Assembly (NCBI GenBank): GCA_900155495.1
Contig: FTLJ01000769.1
Span: 1-37,936 of the forward strand
Length of the DNA: 37,936 nt
From: Porogramme epimiltina
Lineage: Eukaryota > Basidiomycota > Agaricomycetes > Polyporales > Polyporaceae
Reading direction: 5' to 3'
The notes beneath the pieces are model-generated. The model saw only the letters and a program-made list of their open reading frames with translations. It was not told the DNA's origin and searched no databases. Of this stretch, positions 9,078 to 19,058 are shown piece after piece (positions within the stretch are counted from its first letter, which is position 1; the number at the start of each line of letters is the position of its first letter). Position numbers and translations under genes: made by a program.

Positions 9078-12020
9078 GCTATTGGTCGGATACCCAGGAT
9101 GGATTGGTAGGTTCTCCTCTCGGAGGGAGCCTGCCAGAAAATGTCTCGGAAGGATTGCGGCATCGGAGCTCCTATGACTTAGTGTCTCGGTTTGTAATAA
9201 ATTCAGATGGATGATCAACGAACGGATTCACTCTCCTGCGTGGTGGCGCGAATTTGGGCGGCATGGCGAGTTGATGCGTAGCTGGGTGATGTGCGGCGGC
9301 GCCGTGTGTGATATGACGTACCGCTCGACTCAGTGCGTCTGCCCCTGGGAGTGGAGACGGCTGGGGCTGCCGCCCCTGGAAACTCATAGCGCCAGCTCGT
9401 TGTGTCTTACGCTCGTCGCCGCCGCTCCGATCCGTGCCTTGTCCTGTGCACGTATCGGCTAAGTGGTGGCGGGAATGTCGCCCCACCGCTTGAGGGGGGG
9501 CGAGCCGGGCCGCGGCAATATTTGTTGGCTGGGGGAATGTCCATCTTATGGTCAACGTGACAGAATCCTCACTGAGTCGGTCACAACGCTGTACTTGTGG
9601 TAGCAACGGACACGGGACGCGGCGTAAGCTCGCTGTTGAAAGGAAAGATACGATCTTCTGGAAGACATGTCTATATCTGGCTGATTCAAAATTAACAATG
9701 CTGATACAGTTGCACAACACACAGACTGGGCTTAGAAGCAGTTGGCACGAGCGAAATACATAGGTAGAATAAGTCGATGAAAGATAATCGTTGGAGTACT
9801 CGTTGTAGTAGAATCCTAAAAGTGCCGGGGTGGTGCATGCCGGGCGGAAGCCTTTGCCCCGGGCCCCCGCCGACGTCCCCTCCGAATGTGACATGCGCGT
9901 GTTTGCAGCTGAGCGGGCCGCCGAGACGTGTCTTCCGAGCAGACGTCCCGACCTGGACGAAGAATGGTAGCTGCCCTTGCACCGGCAGCGACCAAACCCC
10001 GCCCCAGTGGGGTTCCCCATCGAACGCGTCCAGGCGACTGGGGAGGGCCTCCCGCCCATTCAACCGTCCGGCGCGGCTGCGGGAGAAGAGATAGAGAAGA
10101 GATGCCAGCATGGCGCTCGGTGGGAATGCAGCAGGAACGCAGATGGACGTACTGCGGCGGCACCACGACCGTCGGGGTGAGGGCGTGGGCGGACAGGGCG
10201 CCTGCCGTCCGGGAACAACGGTGGGCGTGTCCTTTTGCGGCGCCGCGGCAGAAGACGTCACCGCCGCCGCGCCGACCCTGAGCGCTGTCCGAGACGAAAC
10301 AGGCTTCTGCGCGCCATGTGCGTTTCAGAGGGGCTGAGGAACAGAACAGAGCAGAACACTCGCCTGCGGAGGCCTGCGCTTGCCTGGAAGCCGGGTCCCT
10401 GGATCAGTATCTGCCGTCATGCCGACTCGGTGGCAGGTGACCAGGAGACCAGGAGCGAGACCAGCTCTCCCCCAACGCGTTCATTGTACTTCACAGGACA
10501 GGCGTACGTTGGTGCGAAGTTGTGTAGAGTGCGAGAGAAAATGCGAGTTATTTCCGCGCAGTGGACCCGTCTAACCTTGGAGTCGGCCGGAGCCGATAGA
10601 TTTAAGCCTGTATACACACAGAGGCAATCGGGGATTGCTGAGGGCAAAAATAGCGCAGAGGGAGATCAGTGTTTAGCAGTGGGGTTGGGACCGCGTGGTC
10701 ACAGTGATGTACCTTGTCCGCGCAGCAGTGCTTCTACAGCATAGGGTTTAGGGTGAATGACCCACGCTTCGAGAGCCACCGAATGCACAGGAGGTGGCGA
10801 TTACAGCACGAGAGCACAGCAAGAGCCGCGCCACCTCGAGCAGCGGGATGAGTGTGCGGGCGCTAAGGACGGATATGGTGCGAGGGATGACTTGGGCTCG
10901 GAGCGGCGCCCGAGTGGGGCCGTGGAATGTGTCGGCAGCACTTACCGGGAGTGCTGGATGTGTTCCAGAGCGGGGCCGAGGGAGGCGGAAGACGGAGGAG
11001 AGGGAGCGTCCGGTCGTACGAACGTCGCGCGAACAGATCGAGCAGCGAGATCTCCGCCCTGACCCGGATCTTTGTGCGCGAATAGGGCCGGCGCACGGCA
11101 GATGATTGGCCCCCGGCGAGTTAGAGCCGATTGCGGGGACGCAGGGACGGCCTCGGGTTGATCAGCTCGAGATGCACCCGATCGGGAGTTGGCTGCGACC
11201 AGGGTGTGATCCTCGGAGCACGGGTGGGGAGAGTGAGAGGGCAGGTGCAGAGAGAGGGCCCGAGTGCGAAAGCAGGAGTCTCGGCGGACACGGGCGCAGG
11301 ACCGGGTTCGAGTTCGGTGCGGCGGCCTCGGAATGGTGGTCAATTGGAGAGTTCGGGCGTAGCGACAACGCAAGACCTCGGCTCGCTTGCCTCGGCGGGC
11401 GAGGAGGTGGCCGGACGGCCGGGGCCCGCGCTCCGTATATTCCCCGATAAGGCAGGTCGTTTTGCGGGGTCACCGCCACCTCGCCACGGACACGGCCGCG
11501 GCAACGGTAGGTTTGTTTCTTCGCGTCTCCCGCTGTCCCTTGCCGGTCTCGACGTCTCCTTGTCGTCCGCTGACTGCTTGCCGCTTCATTTCCCCCTGAC
11601 GCGTCGCCCACGGTGCGCTTCCTAGGGGCCTACCATGAGGGCCGTTCCCTCACCGTACAAGAGGCTACACGACCGATTCGCTGCGGGTGGACATGTAGCA
11701 ACTGAGCATCATGTGTCGACTTTCGCAAGAACAGGTACAATCACCCCGCGAGCCCTCCGCAGCAGTCCTTCCTACCTTTCGGAATCAGATCATCGTATTC
11801 AACGTCAGGGCAGCTAGGGCTGAACGCCAGCGCCCGAGTCCCTTGCGCGGCCACTATCCCCCCGACGGGTATCATCCGGCAGAAGCGCGCTCATCATACT
11901 CGAATCTCGTCACTTCGCCCGACCAGCGAGGAATCGAGCCGTTCTTGGCATGCGCTCTTTCTTAGTAGGGCCACGCAACCACCGACACAGAACGGCAAGT
12001 GTTTGCCTTGCCTTCTTCAT

Positions 12021-12059
12021 CTCTCTCACGCATCCGCTGTCATTCGCGCGACCGCCGCA
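12021..12059 (+). promoter_or_regulatory. Shared laccase promoter module, lac2 copy
   Basis: CTCTCTCACGC at 12021-12031, an 11-base spacer, TTCGCGCGAC at 12043-12052, then CG and CCGCA. It starts 239 bp upstream of the lac2 ATG (lac1: 241). The 17 bases from TTCGCGCG to CCGCA are identical to the lac1 copy, while the spacer differs. Confidence 0.65.
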
Positions 12060-12187
12060 GTCCCTCCCGTTGCGTCGTTCAATTCAATGACAAGATACAG
12101 CGCAGGGCTGATGTGTCCGAAATCCTTGCAGAGCGCCCACTCTCCCGTCGCCTGTGTTTATGCAGCCGTACATGCCATCCCAGCACG

Positions 12188-12196
12188 TATATAAGG
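12188..12196 (+). promoter_or_regulatory. TATA box of lac2
   Basis: TATATAAG lies about 90 bp upstream of the lac2 start codon and is followed by a pyrimidine-rich leader. Confidence 0.65.
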
Positions 12197-12281
12197 GTGC
12201 CATGTACCCCTTCTGCTTCCCCAACTCGAGTTCCACTTGAGTCCTCAGGTCATCTCCTCTTCTCCTCTCCTCCTCGCCGCG

Positions 12282-14301
12282 ATGTCCAAGTTCCAGTCTT
12301 TACTCACCTTCACCATCCTCTCCCTCGTCGCCAATGTCTTCGCCGGCATCGGGCCCGTTGCTGACCTCGTCATCAGCAACGCTGAAGTCGCCCCCGACGG
12401 TTTCAGTCGCCAGGCCGTCGTCACCAACGGTGTCTTCCCTGGCCCCCTCATTACGGGTAACAAGGTTCGCATTTCTCGCACTTCATTGTGATATGTGAAG
12501 GAGCTTGCTGACACACAATGCAGGGAGACCGCTTCCAGCTCAATGTGATCGACCAGATGACCAACCACACGATGTTGAAGTCCACCAGTATTGTTAGCAT
12601 AACCCTTACGATCTTCGTGTACAGGTGCTGATTATTGTGTTGCAGCACTGGCACGGTTTCTTCCAGAAGGGTACCAACTGGGCCGACGGCCCGGCTTTTG
12701 TGAACCAGTGCCCCATCTCCAGCGGCAACTCTTTCCTCTATGACTTCCAGGTCCCTGATCAGGCTGGTAAGCGGTCCCGATATAAGATATTATTAACTGC
12801 TGTTTATCTAACACGATAACAATATAGGCACCTTCTGGTACCACAGCCACCTTTCCACCCAGTACTGCGACGGTCTTCGTGGTCCCATTGTCGTTTACGA
12901 CCCGGAGGATCCTCACCTCAGCTTGTACGACGTTGATGATGGTGTGTATACGCCTCGCCTGGAGCTTGACGACTGATTCTGACACTCGCGAGCTCAGACA
13001 GCACGGTCATCACCCTCTCGGACTGGTACCACGTCGCTGCAAGGCTCGGGCCCCGTGTCCCGTAAGACATTTACGCCGTTGTTTCGGCAGTCGAGGGTGA
13101 CTGACAACTTTGCTTGCAGGACTAACGATGCGACGATCATCAACGGCCTGGGACGGAGCTCCTCCACCCCTGATGCTGACCTCACGGTGATCACTGTCAC
13201 CCAGGGCAAGCGGTACGTAGTCCGATGTATCCCTACGCGAGTGCTTGTCTAAACCTTATTACCTCAGGTACCGCTTCCGCCTCGTGTCGCTCTCCTGCGA
13301 CCCGAACTACACGTTCAGCATTGACAACCACACGATGACTGTCATCGAGGCGGACACTGTCAACACCCAGCCCCTAGAGGTCGACAGCATTCAGATCTTC
13401 GCTGCCCAGCGTTACTCGTTCGTGCTTGAGGCAAACCAGGATGTTGACAACTACTGGATCCGTGCTCTCCCGAACGCGGGTACCCTTGGCTTTGCCGATG
13501 GCATTAACTCTGCCATCCTCCGTTACGACGGTGCGGCCGCGGTCGAGCCCGCGGCCATCACGGCCCCGACGTCGACCAACCCTCTCCTTGAGACCAACCT
13601 GCACCCGCTCGCGTCCATGCCAGTGGTAAGTATCCCCTAACTGCATCCTTTGCGCCGGCTAACACTGTTTTCTCTCAAGCCCGGTCTTCCTACTCCCGGA
13701 GGTGTCGACAAGGCTATCAACTTCGCCTTCAGCTTCGTAAGTTGCCATATTCCATGCATACACTGAATGCCATTCTAATCAACATGTGCATCTCTAGAAC
13801 GGCTCTGCTTTCTTCATCAACGGCGCTACCTTCGTTCCTCCCACCGTCCCCGTCCTCCTCCAGATCATGAGCGGAGCCAGCGCGGCCACCGACCTCCTCC
13901 CCTCCGGCAGCGTGTACTCCCTCCCGTCTAACTCGACCATCGAGATCACCTTCCCCGCGACCGCTGCGGCACCCGGCGCGCCCCACCCCTTCCACTTGCA
14001 CGGCCACGTCTTCGCCGTCGTCCGCAGCGCTGGCAGCACCACCTACAACTACGACAACCCCATCTGGCGCGACGTCGTCAGCACCGGTACCCCTGCAGCG
14101 GGCGACAACGTCACCATCCGTTTCGAGACCAACAACCCCGGCCCGTGGTTCCTCCATTGCCACATTGACTTCCACCTTGACCTCGGCTTCGCCGCCGTCA
14201 TGGCCGAGGACATCCCCGACACCCCCACGGCGGACCCTGTCCCCCAGGCGTGGTCCGACCTCTGCCCCACCTACGATGCGCTCTCTGTCGACGACCAGTA
14301 A
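12282..14301 (+). CDS. lcc: Laccase (lac2), secreted multicopper oxidase, 520 aa
   Basis: Same activity class as lac1. Nine exons: 12282-12464, 12524-12592, 12646-12766, 12828-12941, 12998-13061, 13120-13212, 13268-13625, 13680-13736, 13798-14301. All eight introns are GT-AG. Compared with lac1 it lacks the intron in the YSF-V/L region (lac1 intron 7) and the one inside HLHGH (lac1 intron 10); both sites are cleanly fused. Signal peptide 1-21, mature start GIGP. Copper ligands H85/H87, H130/H132, H416/H419/H421, H473-C474-H475 and H479, with F484 at the axial T1 position. One residue shorter than lac1, in the loop after FP. Convergent with the beta-xylosidase, with 326 bp between the stop codons. 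A complete and probably functional enzyme. Confidence 0.96.
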
Positions 14302-14627
14302 GCGGCTGGTTGAAATGCTGGCTGCCTCCGCCTCGCGAGGAGTGGGTGGTCGGCCTGGCTTGGGGCTGTTGATGTTTGCGAATGCTTTTAACAAGGGATT
14401 TTTGAATTGGAATCGCTCTTCTCCTAGGATGTAGTTTACACCTTTATAATTCTGGCATGTATTTGATACCACAACCACCTTCGTTATTTGCACACACCGA
14501 ACCCTGATATGCGCCGAAGATGAAGACGCACTCTGCCACCTATCAAGTTATTGCAGGATTCAAATACAGTACAGAGGCCTAACAGATATTTGGCACCCTC
14601 TCGCCTCTGTACGCCTGATAACCTCGT
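14302..14627. other. Convergent 3' spacer between lac2 and beta-xylosidase
   Basis: This 326-bp spacer separates two convergent stop codons. It is AT-richer than its surroundings and holds the two 3' untranslated regions. I see no gene or strong terminator signal. Confidence 0.6.
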
Positions 14628-17295
14628 TTACTGAGCACTCGTCGTATCCTTCGGCCAGTCTGCAATCAACGCCGCCTCCCCAGTGAGCGTGAACTGGTGC
14701 GTGAGCTCCCCTGTCGTGTCCAGCTTCAGTGTGTACGTCCCAGGGTACAACCACTTCTTCCCCTCTGCGTCCGCCCGCGCGAGCGCACCCAGTGTCACGT
14801 CCAACGCCGCCACCGCGCTCTTGCCTGGGGCGAGGCCGTGCACGCGCGTGTACGCCACGAGCTCCTTGTTCGGCTGGGGCGCTGGCCCGTGCTCCCCACT
14901 TGCAAACAGCAACGCGACGTAGTCCGACGTCACCTTGCCCGTGTTCGTCACGTGCACCGGGAACGCGTCGAACGCCGCGAGGTCCGCGAACGCCGCACCT
15001 CCCGCCTGTGCGCGCGCCATGACGCTCGCGATCGCGTACGTACGCGGCGCAGAGGAGGCCCACGCGAACTTGAAGGTCGTGTAGTGCAGCCCGAAGCCGA
15101 ACTCGAACACGGGCGCGCCCGTGTACCACTTGTACGTCCGCCCGGGGCCCGCGGCGTGAGGGCGCAGGGTCATGTCCGTCATCGGGATCTGCGTGGCGTA
15201 GACGGCGGGGTACTGGGTGATCGGGAGGCGTCCTGCCGGCGCAGCCTTGCCGGTGAGGATGTCGAAGAGCGCGGTGCCCCCGCTTTGGCCGGGATAGCCT
15301 CCCCAGATGATCGCGTTGACCTGAGAAAGGGGCTCAGCAACTATACGTGTAGGGGGAGCTCAAACATCACTTACAGCCTTGCTGCTCTTCAGCGCCGAAT
15401 CGTCGAGCTGTCCGCCGCCGAACTGTGCGACGATGAGAGGTTTCCCGACCTTCTCCAGCTCAGCGACGAGATCGAGCTGCCGCCCGGGCCAGGTGACGTT
15501 CAGCCGGTCGATCTCCTCGCGCTCGACAGTCTCGTCAAGGCCGCCCGCGAAGATGACCGCGTCCGCGCTTTTGGCCGCCGCCACGGCAGCCGCGATGCCG
15601 CTCGTGTTGTTGGTCGTGACGTTCGTACCCAGGGCGTAGACGACTTCGAAGCCCGCCTGTTGCGCGCCGAGCAGGGGGCTGATGAGGTAGGGCGCGACGC
15701 CGAAGTAGTTGCCCTGCATGAGCGTCGTCGCGTTCGCCCACGGGCCGACGAGGGCGATCTTGCGGATGCGCTTGGAGAGCGGGAGCGTGCCGTCGTTCTT
15801 GAGGAGCACCATACCCTCGACCGCGGCGGTGTGCGCGAGCTGCTGCGCCTCGGGCGTGTTGACGTCGGACCAGGCGAGCTGGCGGTATGGCTGAGACTCA
15901 GGCGGGTCGAAGTATCCAAGCCTGAGGATGCGTCAGGGGGGATCAAGAGACTGCATGATCGAGAGAAACTAACCTGACAAGAGACGCATACTGGCGAGTT
16001 GCAGCCTTCTTTAAGTCGGCGGTGGTGACCATTCCCTGGGAGAGAGCGTTCGGAAGGTTCGTAGAGGAGAATGTTCCACAGTCAATGTCTGTCCCTGCCA
16101 AAAGAGCATCTGCTGCCGCTTGTGCTGGATTGGTGGTGTAGTTGTGAGGGCTGTAGATGTTTGAGACAGCATCGCAGTCACTGGTGACCCAACGCTCGTC
16201 GTTGAATCCCCACGTGTCCCTCAGGATGTCTTGAAGGAGGAACGAGTTGGCGCACGAGGGGATACCGTTCACAGCGTTGTAGGAGCACATGACGCTTGCA
16301 ACCTTGGCATCGCGGACGCACGTCTGGAAAGGGGGGAGGTAGTACTCGGAGAGGTCTTGCTGGGTCACGATCGCGTTGAAGCCGTAGCGAACGTTCCCCT
16401 CCCAGTTGTCCATATCGTATGCCGCGAAGTGCTTACAGTCTGCGACAACCTTGAAGTACGGTTGAGGATCGAGGCCACCTTGAAGGCCGAGGATAAGGTT
16501 GTAGACGTATTGGCTGAGATGGAAGGGATCTTCGCCAGGTGTTTCCTGACCGCGACCCCAACGAGGGTCCTTGAATGCTACGATAAGATGTTAGTCACAT
16601 TGAATTCTCCATTGCAAAGAGGATCAGCGAAAGAGAGAAGTCTTATAGGCATCATGTACACTATCGGTGTATATGCAGGCAGCCATTGTGATGACATGCT
16701 ATGCGGAGTGTGCCGAAGCGTGTGCCTGGGCGCGAAAATAGACTAAGTAGTCAGTGACGTCACTCACGATTGATATTGGGAGTCCAATAATCAAGACCAG
16801 CACGGCCAACATTGTTGAACGCGCGGCCCTCGGTGCTGACGATGGTAGCGATAGCCTGAATGAGGGGATCGTCGAAGGCGGCCCCCATGAGGATGGGCTG
16901 GGGGAACGAGGTCGCATGGCTGAAATCTCCAGATGGCGCGAAGAGTACGCCGGGGCTCGACGCTACGCCATGCTAGGAGTCGCATAAGTCGAAAGCTATA
17001 TTAAAGTGTGATGTTGGTAACGTACAAGTCCTTCGGACCACCAGTTGTAGGCAGGCAATCCAAGACGAGGGATGCCAGGAGAAGAGTTGACGGTGTTGTT
17101 CGTCAGCTCTGCGTCCGTCCACAGGTTTATGAGCGCCGTGGCTCTGGTGATAGGATCTTTGGTGACATCGCACACGGCATTGTCCTTCAAAGGGCTAACC
17201 GTGCAGTCTGGGAACGCATACGGGGGTGCCGCGGCATGCGTGCCGACTGCGAGTGCAGAAAGGAAGACAGAGAGACGACGAAGACCGTGAGCCAT
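14628..17295 (-). CDS. GH3 beta-xylosidase, secreted, 772 aa
   Basis: Releases xylose from xylo-oligosaccharides outside the cell. Exons in minus order: 17295-17026, 16972-16768, 16577-15974, 15921-15375, 15320-14628. I start at Met 17295 because MAHGLRRLSVFLSALAVGTH is a good signal peptide; an in-frame Met at 17343 would put charged residues in front. The GH3 N-terminal domain shows YNWWSEGLHGVA and [20 protein letters not shown]. The nucleophile is D292 in VTSDCDAV, and KHFAAYD lies upstream. The alpha/beta sandwich domain follows (VLLKNDGTLPL), then a C-terminal fibronectin-III-like domain beginning near VFEFGFGLHYTTF. These motifs favour beta-xylosidase over beta-glucosidase, and 772 residues is the usual length. 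Intron 2 is 190 nt, about three times the others, and contains a perfect TGACGTCA. Placed between laccases, it fits a lignocellulose-degrading neighbourhood. Confidence 0.94.
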
Positions 17296-17714
17296 CCAGA
17301 CAGGTAAGATCCTGGAGAGATGGATCGCGAGGTCGACCTCCATCTCAGCTTCTTTTTATTCTTGCAGGTAGATTGATTTAGAGGGTAGGGGGAAATGTCG
17401 GAGGGCTTGGGACTGCGATGACCATGGTAGGAGAAGGAAGCCGCCGCGGATGGCGGACCGTCGAGAGACGAGTCACCTGGAGGGTCAGAAGGGAGTCGGC
17501 GACGAAGGCGAAGCTAGGGCGGCCGAGCGCGAGAACGCTTGAATCCGCCGTGACGGCAGAACGCAAGCCTGAACCGTGCGAGCGCCCGTCACGGGTGCAT
17601 CGGCCAGTAGCGCTTCCTGATTTGGAACATCATCCACTGTTCCACGCACCACAGTCGTCGGAGTCAGCAACGGATGCCCTTCCGCTGCTCCCTCAACGCA
17701 GCTGGCCGACTACT
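17296..17714. promoter_or_regulatory. Divergent promoter of beta-xylosidase and BSP metallopeptidase
   Basis: This 419-bp spacer separates divergent starts. On the minus strand an AT-rich AATAAAAAG at about 17352-17360 is the best TATA candidate for the xylosidase. I see no copy of the laccase promoter module here. Confidence 0.4.
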
Positions 17715-18601
17715 ATGGTCATCGTGAAGATGCCCCCTCCGCCTCTGCCGCCGCACGACCCAGAGCCCTCGTGGCCTCTCCCAGATTTCACGCTGCGTGT
17801 AGAGAATCTCGCACACCCGGGTGCGAAGCTATTCTTCGACAACATCCGCGCCGACGAGGCGTTGCGCTACGCCGTTGTCACCGTGTGCACCTGGCTTTAC
17901 ACATCGGAGACTGTCCCGACAAAGTAAGTCCTCACTCGTCTCCACAAGCTTCCGGGGCCCCGTCTTACCTCCGTTTGCCGTCATCGCCCCAACCCGTCTC
18001 GATCACGATACCCTCCGTATGACTCCCGCGCGCGGGCCGCCTCCACCTAGCGTTCAGCACGTCACGCTCGTACTCCGGCCCATGGACGGCGTAGCACATA
18101 CATTCGGCTCCTCAACCCACAAGGAGATCCACTTCTCGCTAGATCACATTCGCAACTCCGAGTCACGCGCCAGGGACGAGATCCTCGGTGTGCTCGTTCA
18201 CGAGATGGTCCACTGCTTCCAATATAACGGCTGCGGTCGCGCTCCCGGCGGCCTCATCGAAGGAGTAGCAGGCCCGTCCTTTTTACGTACTCCCCGCACC
18301 CTGCCTCTTACTAACCCGCGGCACGGGCGCAGATTGGGTGCGTTTGAATGCCGGCCTCGCCCCTCCCCACTGGAAGAGGGTCGCCGAGGGAGATTGGGAC
18401 GGAGGCTACGAGAAGACGGCCTATTTCCTCGAGTGGGTCGAGGGCCGATACGGGGACGGCTCTGTTCGAGAGCTTAATGGGGGTCTGAAGGATAAGGAGT
18501 ACGACGATCACATCTTTAAGGACTTGACTGGACGGAAAATAACCAAGCTGTGGAAATTGTATAAAGCTCATTTGGAAGAGTTGCAGGGCCCAACTCTTTA
18601 A
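17715..18601 (+). CDS. BSP-family (plant basic secretory protein-like) metallopeptidase, 232 aa
   Basis: Predicted zinc peptidase of the BSP family (plants, bacteria, fungi). Exons 17715-17923, 18051-18271, 18333-18601. The zinc motif is H120-E-M-V-H124 in LVHEMVHCFQYN, followed by GGLIEGVADWVRL, where the Asp is the expected third ligand and is formed across the second splice. Family features also present are VTLVLRPMDGVAHTFGSSTHKEIHFSLDHI and the C-terminal WKR...GYEKTAYFLEW. Intron 2 (18272-18332) starts with GC (GCAG|GCCCGT) and carries a good CTAAC branch site; nearby GT sites break the frame or hit a stop. Intron 1 is 127 nt, long for this locus, so its acceptor is less certain. No signal peptide is visible, so it may be cytoplasmic. 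The start could also be Met 17730. Substrate unknown. Confidence 0.82.
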
Positions 18602-19058
18602 TGTTGTATGCATGCTTTTTGACGATCACTCTTGCTGATACATGTAGGAGAACTTTTCCAGCTTCATTGTCCCCTGCCGAGTTGGCAAATCCTTATCATC
18701 GAGGAAGCATCATCAGCCCAAGAATATCCCTCAGATACGAGCCATCACGAGCAGGCATCTATTTAGAGCTCAACACTGACGTTCACGAGACGATAGGACT
18801 GAGGATAGGATAGACAGACATAATCTTGATAACATGGTGTAATCCTAATAGCAGCCCCCATAGTTGTAGTTGTGCGTGGGTATCCCTATACTACATAAAT
18901 ACAATGATGACAATAAACGGCATGAGCACTACTGTACCACACAGCGAACAGACGGACAAAAGACAGCAGGAACCGACGAGTCAACGAACGAAAGCAAAGC
19001 ACCAGAGCGGGCCAATCCAATCTACGGGCGGTCGGACACGACACCACGACGCCCGTCG
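18602..19058. other. Convergent 3' spacer between BSP peptidase and fcp1
   Basis: This 457-bp spacer separates convergent stop codons. It is AT-richer and has short open frames only. Nothing recognisable. Confidence 0.6.

Larger units (their letters stand above)
9078..12281. other. 3.2-kb spacer between lac1 and lac2
   Basis: No gene supported. It contains the lac1 3' end (AATAAA at 9196-9201) and, at the right, the lac2 promoter. An open frame of 295 codons on the minus strand (9172-10059) has no recognisable domain and no codon pattern I trust. The promoter part holds TGCGCTC (11951-11957), which fits the metal-response core TGCRCNC, and CTTGGC (11944-11949), which fits a PacC-type hexamer. 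Both are short enough to occur by chance. Confidence 0.55.

Noticed and set aside
9172..10059. 295-codon minus-strand frame after lac1
   Set aside because: No recognisable family, motif or intron structure; it also crosses the lac1 3' region.
11300..11320. tRNA B-box-like GGTTCGAGTTC
   Set aside because: No matching A box or cloverleaf can be drawn around it.
14697..15977. 426-codon plus-strand frame
   Set aside because: Antisense shadow of the beta-xylosidase exons 4 and 5.
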